From Streptomyces sp. NBC_00654 (GTDB lineage Bacteria; Actinomycetota; Actinomycetes; Streptomycetales; Streptomycetaceae), in NCBI RefSeq assembly GCF_026341775.1, contig NZ_JAPEOB010000003.1:558001-622000 (forward strand): 64,000 nt of DNA, written 5' to 3'. The position numbers and the translations under genes were made by a program. A model generated the notes under the pieces. The model saw only the letters and a program-made list of their open reading frames with translations, did not search any database and was not told the origin of the DNA. Positions 8,429-17,058 of the stretch are shown here, piece by piece (position 1 is the stretch's first letter; each line of letters starts with the position of its first letter).

Positions 8429-9180
8429 GACTTGTCGCTCCAGCGGAAGGTCCTGAGCGCGACGGCGCCGAGGACGAGCGCGAATCCGGCGAGCACCGCG
8501 CAGGCGATGCCGATGTCGGCGAGGGAGCCGCGCCCGGTGACGGCGCCGGAGATGCCGTCGTTGAGGTAGCGCAGCGGCAGGACCCGGGAGAGGCTCTGCA
8601 TCCAGCCGGGCATGGCGTCCAGCGGGAAGAACGAGCCGGACAGGAAGGCCATCGGGATCATCAGGCAGTTGGCGACGGCGGCGACCGCCTCCGGTGTCTT
8701 CGCGTAGCTGCCGACGATGACGCCCATGGCGAGGAACGCGGTGATCCCGAGCACCAGCACGGGCAGCGCGAGCGGCCAGCGGCCGTCCAGTTCGAGGCCG
8801 AACGAGGGCAGCAGCGCCACCGCCACGAACAGCACGGCCTGTACGGCTCCGATGCCGAGCGCCAGCACATAGCGGGAGGCGAGGACCGAGAAGACCGGGG
8901 TGGGTGTCATCCGGATGAGCCGCAGGATGTCGTCGCGGCGCCACTGCATGAGGGTGAAGCCGACGCCGAAGACGGCGGCGTTGCCCACGCCCCAGGACAG
9001 CACACCGGGGGCGATGTAGTTGATGTAGGGCTTTCCGCTCTGCTCGACCGTCTGGCCGTGGAAGATCAGCCCGAAGACCACCAGGAAGATCAGCGGGAAG
9101 GCGAAGGTGAAGAAGAGGGTCGTCCGGTCACGCGTACAGGCCCGGTATCCGGCCTGGCTCAGCGCGGCGTATGCGCTCAT
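8425..9180 (-). CDS. ABC-2 type transporter permease
   Basis: A 251-residue membrane protein with about six hydrophobic segments (LFFTFAFPLIFLVVFGLIF first, VLAGFALVLGAVAL last) and the ABC-2 signature region around VVAVANCLMIPMAFLSGSFFPLDAMPGWMQ. It should pair with the ATPase at 9374 to export the mature peptide or confer self-resistance. ATG 9180 follows a 193-bp repeat-rich gap; its stop overlaps the downstream YcaO start. Confidence 0.9.
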   Translation of the reverse strand: MSAYAALSQAGYRACTRDRTTLFFTFAFPLIFLVVFGLIFHGQTVEQSGKPYINYIAPGVLSWGVGNAAVFGVGFTLMQWRRDDILRLIRMTPTPVFSVLASRYVLALGIGAVQAVLFVAVALLPSFGLELDGRWPLALPVLVLGITAFLAMGVIVGSYAKTPEAVAAVANCLMIPMAFLSGSFFPLDAMPGWMQSLSRVLPLRYLNDGISGAVTGRGSLADIGIACAVLAGFALVLGAVALRTFRWSDKS

Positions 9181-9231
9181 CGGGGGTGTCTCCGTATATC
9201 GCTGGGAAGGGCGGGGCTGCCGGGGTGGCCT

Positions 9232-9363
9232 GGTGGCCGAGTGGCCTCAAGGCCGGGTGGCCTCAAGGCCGGGTGGCCGGGGCGGGTTGCCGCACGGCTG
9301 CCGGGGCCGGGGCTGGGCAGGGGCAGGAACAGGGGCAGGGGCGGGGCGGGGCGGGGGGCTTCG
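9232..9363. repeat. Low-complexity direct repeats between ABC ATPase and permease genes
   Basis: The 16-bp unit GTGGCCTCAAGGCCGG occurs twice in tandem (9241-9256, 9257-9272), with partial copies before and after. A G-rich run of GGGGC/GGGGCA steps follows to about 9358. The stretch is untranslated and separates two genes that elsewhere in the operon nearly touch. The gap may result from repeat slippage and could alter expression of the permease and the terminal YcaO. Confidence 0.7.
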
Positions 9364-9373
9364 CGGACACGGC

Positions 9374-10381
9374 CTACGGCTGCGGGGCGCCGGCACCCGC
9401 GCCCGCGCCCGCACTCGCGCCCGCCTCCGCGCCCGCGCCCGTACCCGCACCGGTCAGCGTGAGATAGACGTCTTCGAGGCTCGCGGTGCGCGTCTGGACG
9501 CCCTGGAGCCCGGCGATCTCGTCGACGGCGGCCAGCACCCGGCCCGATTCGAGGGTCTCCAGCACGATCGCGTCGGCCTCCTCGGCCGCCCGGTCCACGC
9601 CGGGGATCGCCAGTGCCGCGGCGAGGGTGAGCCGGCCCGCCGGGACCAGCAGACGGGTGGTGGGGCTGCCCGCCGCGATCAGCCGGGCGGGGCTGTCGAG
9701 GGCGGCGACCCTGCCGCCGACCATGATCGCTACGCGGTCGCAGAGCGCCTCGGCCTCGTCGAGGTGGTGGGTGGTGTAGACGATGGTGCGGCCCGCGCCC
9801 TTCAGGTCGCGGAGCACCTGCCACAGGGCGCGGCGGGCCTGCGGGTCGAGGGCCGCGGTCGGCTCGTCCAGGAAGATCAGCTCGGGGTCGTGGACCAGGG
9901 CGGAGGCGATGGCGAGCCGCTGGCGCTGGCCGCCGGAGAGGTCGTCCACCCGGGTGTCGCCCTGTTCGGTGAGCCCGACGGAGGCCAGGGCCCGTTCGGC
10001 CGCCGCCGTGTCGCAGCGGTAGAGGGCCGCCATGGTGCACAGGTGCTCGCGGGCGGTCAGCCGGACGAAGAACGCCGACGCCTGGGTCTGTACGCCCAGC
10101 CGCGGCAGCAGGGCGACGTTCCTCGGCCAGGGGCTCGTGCCGAGCACGGTCACCGTCCCGGCGTCCGCCCTGCGCTGGCCCTCCATGATCTCGATGAGGG
10201 TCGTCTTGCCCGCCCCGTTGGGGCCGAGCAGACCGAAGAACTCCCCGCGGGCGACCGTGAAGGACACCCCGTCGACGGCCCGGGTGTCGCCGTACGTCTT
10301 GTGCACGCCCTCCAGAAGGACGGCCGGGGAGTCCGCGGAACCCGGGGAGTCCGGGGCGGAGCGGGGGGTGGTGGGGGTCAT
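9374..10381 (-). CDS. ABC transporter ATP-binding protein
   Basis: A 335-residue ATPase of the daunorubicin-resistance/ABC-2 class. It shows Walker A GPNGAGKTT near residue 55, signature LSGGQRQRL, Walker B LIFLDEPTAALD and the H-loop TTHHLDEA. A C-terminal extension includes the ASLEDVYLTLTG segment typical of DrrA-like proteins and ends in about 25 residues of Gly/Ala/Glu repeats, mirrored by the GGCGCGGGC-rich DNA at 9375-9445. It probably powers the permease at 8425 for peptide export and immunity. It lies 22 bp after the M50 protease gene. Confidence 0.93.
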   Translation of the reverse strand: MTPTTPRSAPDSPGSADSPAVLLEGVHKTYGDTRAVDGVSFTVARGEFFGLLGPNGAGKTTLIEIMEGQRRADAGTVTVLGTSPWPRNVALLPRLGVQTQASAFFVRLTAREHLCTMAALYRCDTAAAERALASVGLTEQGDTRVDDLSGGQRQRLAIASALVHDPELIFLDEPTAALDPQARRALWQVLRDLKGAGRTIVYTTHHLDEAEALCDRVAIMVGGRVAALDSPARLIAAGSPTTRLLVPAGRLTLAAALAIPGVDRAAEEADAIVLETLESGRVLAAVDEIAGLQGVQTRTASLEDVYLTLTGAGTGAGAEAGASAGAGAGAGAPQP

Positions 10382-10403
10382 GGAACTCTCCTTGGGAGGG
10401 GCG

Positions 10404-11537
10404 TCAGGCCGTCAGCAGGTGGTGGGCGGCGGCCACGGCCGCGGCGACGATCGCGGCGAGGACGAGCAGCGAGCCGAGCCCGTAGGCGGGATAGGCGATC
10501 CGGGCCCGGCGCGGGTAGCCGGCCGCCGCCGGGTCGCGCCGGACGACGAGCCGCAGATACGCGCCGGCCGAGGCGGCGAGCCCGGTCGCCCCGGCCAGCT
10601 GGCTCGCGATCTTGTAGCCGTCCAGCGGCGGGAAGGGCACGAGCATCGCGAACGCCTGGACGCTGCCGAGCAGCAGCAGGCCGGCCAGCGCGTCGTGCGT
10701 GGCGTCGTCGAGCGGGGCGAACAGCCACAGGGCGCAGAACGGCAGGAGGAAGACCAGGTTCATCACCGCGCCCGCGACCGCCGTGCCGATCCTGCGCCAA
10801 CGGCTGCCCAGATAGAGGTAGTTGTCCACCGTGCAGTACATGATCACGACGGGCAGCCGCCAGCGCAGCCCGATCTCCGCGACCCGGCCGCCGTAGTGCC
10901 GGGCGACGACCCCGTGCGCCAGCTCGTGCAGGGCCGTGCTCAGCCACAGCAGCGTGGCGGCCCCGGTCAGCAGCACCGGGTTGGTGAACAGCTCCCGTAC
11001 GGCGAGGAGCAGTTCACCGGCCCTCAGGACGATGACGGCCTCCATCGCCACGACCAGGGCCAGCAGCGGTATCAGCCACCCCGGCGCGAGCAGGAAGCCG
11101 ACCGCCCGGTGCAGCCGGGCGGTGGTGGCGTCCGCGTCGGCGACCAGCCGGAGACTGCCGCGCAGGAGACTCCGGGCGGGCGCGCCCGCCGGCCCGGACG
11201 CCGGGGCGGTGGCGGGCCCGGACGCCGGGGCGGCCGGCGCGGGCGCCCCGGCGAGCAGGCCGCGCGAGCCCAGCATCCGCAGGATCTGCTGCCAGTTGGC
11301 GTCCGCCAGCCTGCGTCCGTACCGCGCGGCGTACTCCTCGCCGATCTCTTTCAGGCTGCGCTCCCCGTCCATCCGGGCGATGAGGAAGTGCTCCTTGGTG
11401 CCGACCTTGAAGGAGTTGCCGCTGTCCGTGTCCTTGATCAGGTGCACGGTGGCGGCGCCGTCCAGCAGCGCGTCGCTGAGCAGCACCCGGGGCCGGAGCG
11501 CGGGGCGGTACTCGGCCAGGGCCCCGGGGGTGCTCAC
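10404..11537 (-). CDS. M50-family membrane metalloprotease with RRE/PqqD-like N-terminus
   Basis: A 377-residue protein. Residues about 10-95 resemble a PqqD-type wHTH domain (NSFKVGTKEHFLIARMDGER, then IGEEYAARYGRRL), the fold used for leader-peptide recognition. A Pro/Ala linker leads to a multi-span membrane part with the zinc motif HELAH at 204-208 and PPLDGYK, the usual second M50 motif. GTG 11537 overlaps the TGA of the SpaB_C gene (GTGA). Site-2-like proteases cleave in or near the membrane, so removal of the leader during export is the most natural role. M50 proteins of similar build occur in other RiPP clusters. No other obvious leader peptidase is present apart from the M20 hydrolase. 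Confidence 0.85.
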   Translation of the reverse strand: MSTPGALAEYRPALRPRVLLSDALLDGAATVHLIKDTDSGNSFKVGTKEHFLIARMDGERSLKEIGEEYAARYGRRLADANWQQILRMLGSRGLLAGAPAPAAPASGPATAPASGPAGAPARSLLRGSLRLVADADATTARLHRAVGFLLAPGWLIPLLALVVAMEAVIVLRAGELLLAVRELFTNPVLLTGAATLLWLSTALHELAHGVVARHYGGRVAEIGLRWRLPVVIMYCTVDNYLYLGSRWRRIGTAVAGAVMNLVFLLPFCALWLFAPLDDATHDALAGLLLLGSVQAFAMLVPFPPLDGYKIASQLAGATGLAASAGAYLRLVVRRDPAAAGYPRRARIAYPAYGLGSLLVLAAIVAAAVAAAHHLLTA

Positions 11538-12628
11538 GCGGTCCCCCGCAGGGCCCGCCCCAGTACGTGGCTGAGATAGGCCTCGTCCCTGATGGTGACG
11601 TGGAGGCGGTTGTTGGTCATATGCATGTACGGGGACAGGAGCAGCGGCAGCGAGCGGGCCGGGTCGGTGACCAGCTCGTCGCGCTCCCCGTCCCACGAGC
11701 GGAAGACGAGGTCGCCGTCGGCGGTCAGCTTCCGGGCACGGTCGCGCAGTTCGGCGCAGTGCTCGGCCCAGCCGCCCAGGAACCCGGGCAGAACGGCCGG
11801 CTCCCCGGCCTCCCGTACGCCTCCGTCCTCCCGGGCGCCCCCGGCGGTGGCGGCCATGACGCGCTCGAAGCGCGCGGTGAGCCCGGCGGCCATCGCCGCG
11901 TAGTTGCGGTCGTACTCCTCGGTGCCGATGAAGCCGGTGCCGGGGAAGGCCTTGTGCCAGAACTCGTAGTAGCTGTCCAGGTAGTCCGCCAGCTCGGTGC
12001 GGTCCGGGAGGAAGGTCGCGGACATGACCATCATCAGCTGGGCGGAGGTGCCCAGCAGCACGGTGCGCAGATGGAGGTTCTTGGAGCGGAAGGCGTCGAT
12101 GACCAGGTCACTGGAGTGACGGAAGTGCCATTCCGCCAGCTCGATCCCGGCCGGGCCGCCGTACTTCCCGTACTCCGGCTCGTAGGGCATCGCATGGCGC
12201 GAGTTGTTCGGGCGGAGGTTCATCCGGCCCTGGTCGTCCATGTAGTGGCCGCGCTCGCTGCCGGGGAACTCGATCTCGAAGAGCGTGTTGTAGAAGTCGT
12301 TGAGGAAACCGGAGTCCACCTCGTACAGCGCCGGGCGCTCGGCCAGGAAGGCGTCCACGGCCCGCTCGGCGCGGCGCGTCACCTCCTCGGCGGCGGCCGG
12401 TGAGGAGGGCCTGAGCCTGAGGCGTACGTGCGGTCCCTCCAGCCAGTAGTTGATGAAGAAGTACCCGGCGAGGAGCCCGTCCGCCTCCAGCTCGTCGACC
12501 AGCGGGCGGACGCAGTGCAGGAGCAGGGGGCGCGGGTTGGCGGCGTAGAAGATGTGCAGGGCCTGCCAGGGGCCCGGGGAGGTGGCCGGGCCGGCGGTGG
12601 ACGCGGTCGCGGCGGTGGGGACGTTCAT
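11534..12628 (-). CDS. SpaB_C-type (thiopeptide-type bacteriocin) elimination protein
   Basis: A 364-residue protein of the lantibiotic dehydratase C-terminal family, starting MNVPTAATAS. Visible family features are WQALHIFYAANPRPLLLHCV near the N-terminus, YEPEYGKYGG followed by AEWHFRHSSDLV in the middle, and LLSPYMHMTNNRL near the C-terminus. In split LanB systems such as goadsporin GodF/GodG and thiomuracin TbtB/TbtC the stand-alone SpaB_C protein removes glutamate from glutamylated Ser/Thr to give Dha/Dhb. Pyridine-forming [4+2] enzymes of thiopeptides belong to the same superfamily. The conserved YxPEYxxYGG...FH.SS pattern fits the elimination type better. ATG 12628 overlaps the LanB TGA (ATGA). 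Confidence 0.88.
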   Translation of the reverse strand: MNVPTAATASTAGPATSPGPWQALHIFYAANPRPLLLHCVRPLVDELEADGLLAGYFFINYWLEGPHVRLRLRPSSPAAAEEVTRRAERAVDAFLAERPALYEVDSGFLNDFYNTLFEIEFPGSERGHYMDDQGRMNLRPNNSRHAMPYEPEYGKYGGPAGIELAEWHFRHSSDLVIDAFRSKNLHLRTVLLGTSAQLMMVMSATFLPDRTELADYLDSYYEFWHKAFPGTGFIGTEEYDRNYAAMAAGLTARFERVMAATAGGAREDGGVREAGEPAVLPGFLGGWAEHCAELRDRARKLTADGDLVFRSWDGERDELVTDPARSLPLLLSPYMHMTNNRLHVTIRDEAYLSHVLGRALRGTA

Positions 12629-15405
12629 GGGGTCTGGGTACTCCTTCGGACGGGTACGGCCGTCTCCACGGCCAGTTCGGCGACATGGCGGCCCCGGGCG
12701 GACACGGTGTGCAGTCCGTCCTCGTCGGGCAGCATTTCCCGGAACACCACACGCGCCTGCGGGGACTTCAGGAGCGCCTCGAACGCCGACAGGGAGAGCG
12801 GGCTGTCGAAGTCGAGGTACTGCGGCTTGGCGCCGGTCGCGCCCCGCGCCCCGGTGTCCGACACGGTCGCGAACACCCGGTCCGGCAGCCCGTGGGCCCG
12901 CCGGAAGCCGTGCCAGCCGAGGAACCAGCCGTCCTCGGCCACCCCCGGCCCGCGCAGCGGCAGTACGGCGGCGGGGGCGCTCCAGCTGCGGCGGCTCAGC
13001 ACGACGCTGCCGTGGCGCACCCTCGGCCGCCCGGTCACCCCGCCGACCGGAGCGCCCTCGGGGACGCCGCCCCACACATTGAGCGGGGCCATCGAGGTCG
13101 GGGAGAGCAGCAGGAGTGTGCGGGGCAGTTCGGGCAGGGCCAGCGGTACGAGATAGCCCAGGTACACGGGGATGACCTCGCGCCCCAGCCGGGTGGAGCG
13201 CAGGACCAGCCGGTCCTCGTCCGGGTCGTGGACGAGGTGGAGGTCGTCGAGGTCCAGCCGGAACTCCCCGGGCAGGGTGCCGCGCTCCCCCGGGCAGACG
13301 ATCTCGTACCGGGTGAGGCGCCCGTGCAGGTTGAGGTTGCTGGTGACGGGGCCGCCGGTGATCTCGGCGAGGACGGCGCCCTCGGGCACGATGTCCTCCG
13401 CGCCCGCGAGCAGCCGCGCGTCGAGAGCGCCGGGGTCCGCGCCGGTGCCGTGTCCGTCGAAGAGGTGCGTGAAACGGCTGAACGGGAAGGACACCCCGCC
13501 GTACGAACGGTTGAGGACGACCAGCGGGTCGCCGGGCCGGTCCACCAGCTGGAGATGGTGACTCATCGGAGCGAATCCGGGTGCGAGCGACCCGAGTTGC
13601 CCGGCCACGGCGGCGAGGAGGTCCTCGTCGACACGCACCTCGCCGCAGCCCGGTTCCGTCGCCTCCCACAGGGCCCGCATCCGCTCCACGAACGTCTGCC
13701 GTGCCGCGTCCAGGGCCTTCAGCTGCGGCTGGCCGAGCCAGTTCACCTCCGGCACATAGGTGCCCTCGGCGTCGAAGGTGGTGTGCCCGGCGGTGAACGA
13801 CATGTACTGGTCGAAGAAGTCCTCGTGGAAGTCGTGCACGAGCTTCAGCAGATCGTCGCAGCGCCCGCCCTGCCCGTACCGGGCGAGGAAGAAGCCCTTG
13901 AAGGTGATCCGCTGCGGCAGCGTCAGATCGAACGCGGGCAGGATCCGCTCCACCGCGCCGAGCGGTCCGGCGGCCAGCTCCTGCCAGGCCGCCGGGTCCA
14001 GCGTCACCTCGCGACCGGCCGCCACGTCCTCGTACAGCAGGGTCTGCGGGACCTTCGCGCGTACGGCACCCAGCTCCTCCTCCTGGACCCGGGTCAGCTC
14101 GTCCCGCAACTCCGCCAGGAGCGCCCGCCTTTCGTCCGGGGAGGCGTCCGCGAAGCGCTCGACGCGGGCGGCGGCCCCCTCCAGCCGGTCCGCGAGCCCG
14201 TCCGCCCAGGGCCGCCCGAGGCCCCGCAGCGAACCCTGGAACGCGCGCAGCGGGTCGGTGTCGTGCACCTCCGTCCGCAGGCACGGCACCTGGACCATGC
14301 CGAGGTCCAGGAGCGCCTGGAGGTACTGCGCGCACTCCTCCTCAGTGGCGCCCCGGTCCGTCGCCAGCCAGCCGGAGAGTTCGCCGTAGCGCAGGGTGCC
14401 GCGCTCCTCGAAGAGGCCGAGCAGGCGCTCCAGGGTGCCGCTGCGCCGCAGGAAGAACAGCCGGTCCTTCACCGCGTCGAAGGTCACGGCGGTGTCGTCG
14501 TCGCCCGCCGTGACCCAGCGGCGCACATAGCGCACCCGGTCGTCGTCACGGCCCCAGCCGGAGGCGAGGGCGACCGGCAGATCGGCCCGGCGCACCGGGT
14601 CGGCGATCACGGCGTCGGCGAGCCGGCCGAGGGCGACGACATTGAGCCGCACCTGCCCCTGCCAGTCCGCCCCGACCCGTACGCCCAGCCCGCCGTCACC
14701 GTCCAGTGAGCCGAGCGCGACGCCGGTGAAGGTGGAGAACGGGCTGGTCTTGCAGACGGTCCGGTAGAGGTAGGAGAGCAGCGAGCGTTCGATCTTGCGC
14801 TGCTTCTTGTCGGGCGGACCGTCCCCCGCCCGGTGGATGAAGGCACCCAGCTGGGCGTCCAGCGTGGGCGAGGCCAGCAGCAGTCCCTTGCGCAGCCGGT
14901 CCTCCCCCGCCAGCCGGCGCAGTTCGGTGCGGCTGCGGCCGGTCTCGGCGGCGAGCAGGGCGGCGCCCTCGCTCCGGCGCTCGTCGAGCCCGCGCCGGCC
15001 GGCCAGCCAGTCGGCCAGTGTGTCTCCGGCCGCCGGGTCGAGGCCGCGGACCAGGGCCAGGGCCCGGTCGGCCGCGTCGGCCTGCGGCAGCCGGTTGTTG
15101 AAGACGTCCCGGCGGAGCTTCAGCAGGGCGCGGCGCAGCGGCTCGTCGTCGCTGCCGCCGATCAGCCCGTGCAGCTGGTCGCCGACCGCCTCGGCGCCCC
15201 GGCTCAGCCGCTCCGTCGTGTCGAGCATGTCGTCGGCCCAGCGGCGGCTCCCGGGGCAGCGCAGTGCCCGCACGCTCTCGACGGGCAGCCCTGCGACGCG
15301 CAGCATGAACGCGGGCCGGGTGACTGCGGGGCCGGCGGGGACGGCGGGATTCGCGGGATTCGCGGGATTCGCGGGATTCGCGGGATTCGCGGGATTCTGC
15401 TTCAT
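12625..15405 (-). CDS. LanB-type lantibiotic dehydratase, glutamylation domain
   Basis: A 926-residue LanB N-terminal (Lant_dehydr_N) protein without the SpaB_C domain, which is encoded by the next gene. Such enzymes use glutamyl-tRNA to glutamylate Ser/Thr of the core before elimination. Features include KKQRKIERSLLSYLYRTVCKTSPFSTFTGVALG (read at about 190-225) and the C-terminal PQYLDFDSPLSLSAFEALLKSP region. The first residues form a peculiar run of five Asn-Pro-Ala triplets encoded by a 9-bp tandem repeat, before the conserved start around RPAFMLRVAGLPV. That initiation region may therefore vary between strains. The stop overlaps the SpaB_C start. The dehydrogenase gene lies 16 bp upstream. 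Confidence 0.92.
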   Translation of the reverse strand: MKQNPANPANPANPANPANPAVPAGPAVTRPAFMLRVAGLPVESVRALRCPGSRRWADDMLDTTERLSRGAEAVGDQLHGLIGGSDDEPLRRALLKLRRDVFNNRLPQADAADRALALVRGLDPAAGDTLADWLAGRRGLDERRSEGAALLAAETGRSRTELRRLAGEDRLRKGLLLASPTLDAQLGAFIHRAGDGPPDKKQRKIERSLLSYLYRTVCKTSPFSTFTGVALGSLDGDGGLGVRVGADWQGQVRLNVVALGRLADAVIADPVRRADLPVALASGWGRDDDRVRYVRRWVTAGDDDTAVTFDAVKDRLFFLRRSGTLERLLGLFEERGTLRYGELSGWLATDRGATEEECAQYLQALLDLGMVQVPCLRTEVHDTDPLRAFQGSLRGLGRPWADGLADRLEGAAARVERFADASPDERRALLAELRDELTRVQEEELGAVRAKVPQTLLYEDVAAGREVTLDPAAWQELAAGPLGAVERILPAFDLTLPQRITFKGFFLARYGQGGRCDDLLKLVHDFHEDFFDQYMSFTAGHTTFDAEGTYVPEVNWLGQPQLKALDAARQTFVERMRALWEATEPGCGEVRVDEDLLAAVAGQLGSLAPGFAPMSHHLQLVDRPGDPLVVLNRSYGGVSFPFSRFTHLFDGHGTGADPGALDARLLAGAEDIVPEGAVLAEITGGPVTSNLNLHGRLTRYEIVCPGERGTLPGEFRLDLDDLHLVHDPDEDRLVLRSTRLGREVIPVYLGYLVPLALPELPRTLLLLSPTSMAPLNVWGGVPEGAPVGGVTGRPRVRHGSVVLSRRSWSAPAAVLPLRGPGVAEDGWFLGWHGFRRAHGLPDRVFATVSDTGARGATGAKPQYLDFDSPLSLSAFEALLKSPQARVVFREMLPDEDGLHTVSARGRHVAELAVETAVPVRRSTQTP
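15346..15399. repeat. 9-bp tandem repeat coding for (Asn-Pro-Ala)n at LanB N-terminus
   Basis: GGGATTCGC is repeated five times perfectly from 15346 to 15390, followed by a partial sixth copy. Read on the minus strand it encodes NPA repeats directly after the LanB initiator region. Unit length is a multiple of three, so slippage would keep the frame. Confidence 0.9.
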
Positions 15406-15421
15406 CGTCCGTACCCCCGGC

Positions 15422-17044
15422 TCAGGCGATCTCGTAGCGGAAGTCGGCGGGGGCGGGCCGTTCGTTGCCGACCATCATGATCAGCAGTGGCGCTTCGCCC
15501 GTCTCCGCGAGGCCCAGTTCCTCGATGTACGAGATGTTGTCGAAGCCGAGCGCCACCCCGCAGCCGAGGTCCACCGCGGAAGCGGCGGTGTACACGCTCT
15601 GCGCGACGGCCCCGATGGCGGCGTTGACCAGGCGGTAGCCCCGGTCGCCGACCGCGTCCAGGACGGCGGTCGTACGGACCGTGGGCACCAGGACCGCGCC
15701 CGCCTGCTCCAGGTTGTAGTTGGAGAGGAAGTAGTTCTTCTGGAGGAACTCCCCCGGCCGCCCCTCCTTGATCAGCCGCAGGCTGTGCGCCTCGGGGTCG
15801 TACGCGTAGCTGCCGGGGGCCAGCCCCTCGACATGGCTGACGAACGCGTACAGCTTCGCCAGCCGGGTGCCGCCCGTGTCCCCGCCGATCCGCGATCCGG
15901 TGACGGCCGCGGCGAGAGTGGTGGCCAACTGCTCCTGGCTCACCGGCCGTTGCGCGTCGAAGCGGCCGAAGCTGCTGCGCCGGTCGCGCAGGGCGGTGCG
16001 TACGTCGGTGTCCAGCGCCCGCGCGGGGACGAGCGCCACCTCGGGGAGCGCGGGGTCGGCGGGGTGCGCGGCGGCCGGGGCCAGCGCGTCCGGGGCGGGG
16101 CGGGCCTCGGCGCGGGCGGAGGTGACCGCCTGCATCCTCTCCAGCGCGTCGAAGGAGAGGACGGTACGGGAGCGCTCGACGTCGCGGCGCCGCACGGAGA
16201 CGCGAGCGGTGGCGGGCCGGTCACCGGCCGGGCCGTCCGCCGCACCCGCCGCACCCGCCGCGCCGGGCCGGTCCGCCGCACCCGCCCACTTCAGGGGGAC
16301 GACGGCGAAGACGCCCTCCTCCCGGGTGCTCACCCCGAGCAGCGAGGCGAGGTGCTCCTCGTCGAACCAGAACGCGGGCTCGACCGCGAGACCCCGGGCA
16401 CCGGCCCACATCCGCCAGGTCTGCACACAGGCACCGACGTCCATGGAGACGGCGTGGAAGGAGAAGTTGTTGTACTTGAAGGAGTTCTGCCAGTACTTGA
16501 TGCCGAGCACCAGGTACTGATCGGTGGCGGGCCCCGGGGCCCCCTCCCCCAGCGCGGCCCGTACCTCGCCCGACACATCGCCGGTGAGCAGCCGCTGCAT
16601 GGTGTGGTGCCGGGTGGAGTAGTAGTGCACCCCGGGCGGTACGGGCCCGGCGGGGCCGGAGACCCAGTAGACGCTCACGGGGTAGAGGCCGCCGCCGGAG
16701 GCGGAACCCCGGGACCAGTTGGCGAGCGGGTAGTGGGGCAGGGCGCTCAGGTCCGTGTTGGCCTGGACACCGAGCCGGCGGCCGGTGAGCCCGTAGGAGT
16801 CCCGGAGCATCCCGGAGAGGACGGACAGGTCGAACTCCCCGTCCGCGCCGCCGTCCTGGGCCAGGCCGCGGTCGAGCGTCGCGTGTGCCGGGTAGTCGGC
16901 GGCGGGCAGCGGCAGGCTGTCGGCCCCCGGGTAGAACTTGGCCTTGCGCGGTCCGTCCGACCAGTTCGGTACGAAATCCGCGGGGTCCATCGGGACCCGG
17001 CCGCGCTGCATGATCGCGGCGGCGTATTCATGGGCGTACCCCAT
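15422..17044 (-). CDS. SagB-type dehydrogenase with tandem nitroreductase domains
   Basis: A 540-residue FMN-dependent dehydrogenase that would oxidise azolines to azoles. Two nitroreductase-like halves are visible: the first (about 70-300) has NWSRGSASGGGLYPVSVYWV and KYNNFSFHAVSMDVGACVQTW; the second (about 330-540) has RRSSFGRF, GSYAYDPE, FLQKNYFLSNYN and GYRLVNAAIGAVAQSVYTAAS. An Ala/Pro-rich linker joins them. Double-domain SagB/ThcOx proteins are known from thiopeptide and other TOMM clusters, where usually one half is catalytic. ATG 17044 has GGAG eight bases upstream and lies 14 bp after the YcaO stop. Confidence 0.9.
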   Translation of the reverse strand: MGYAHEYAAAIMQRGRVPMDPADFVPNWSDGPRKAKFYPGADSLPLPAADYPAHATLDRGLAQDGGADGEFDLSVLSGMLRDSYGLTGRRLGVQANTDLSALPHYPLANWSRGSASGGGLYPVSVYWVSGPAGPVPPGVHYYSTRHHTMQRLLTGDVSGEVRAALGEGAPGPATDQYLVLGIKYWQNSFKYNNFSFHAVSMDVGACVQTWRMWAGARGLAVEPAFWFDEEHLASLLGVSTREEGVFAVVPLKWAGAADRPGAAGAAGAADGPAGDRPATARVSVRRRDVERSRTVLSFDALERMQAVTSARAEARPAPDALAPAAAHPADPALPEVALVPARALDTDVRTALRDRRSSFGRFDAQRPVSQEQLATTLAAAVTGSRIGGDTGGTRLAKLYAFVSHVEGLAPGSYAYDPEAHSLRLIKEGRPGEFLQKNYFLSNYNLEQAGAVLVPTVRTTAVLDAVGDRGYRLVNAAIGAVAQSVYTAASAVDLGCGVALGFDNISYIEELGLAETGEAPLLIMMVGNERPAPADFRYEIA

Positions 17045-17058
17045 GGCGAGCTCCTTGG

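Noticed and set aside
11534..14335. Single 933-residue LanB-like frame
   Set aside because: Only the last 364 residues are the SpaB_C protein. The rest is a wrong-frame shadow of the LanB gene, and ATG 12628 overlaps the LanB stop.
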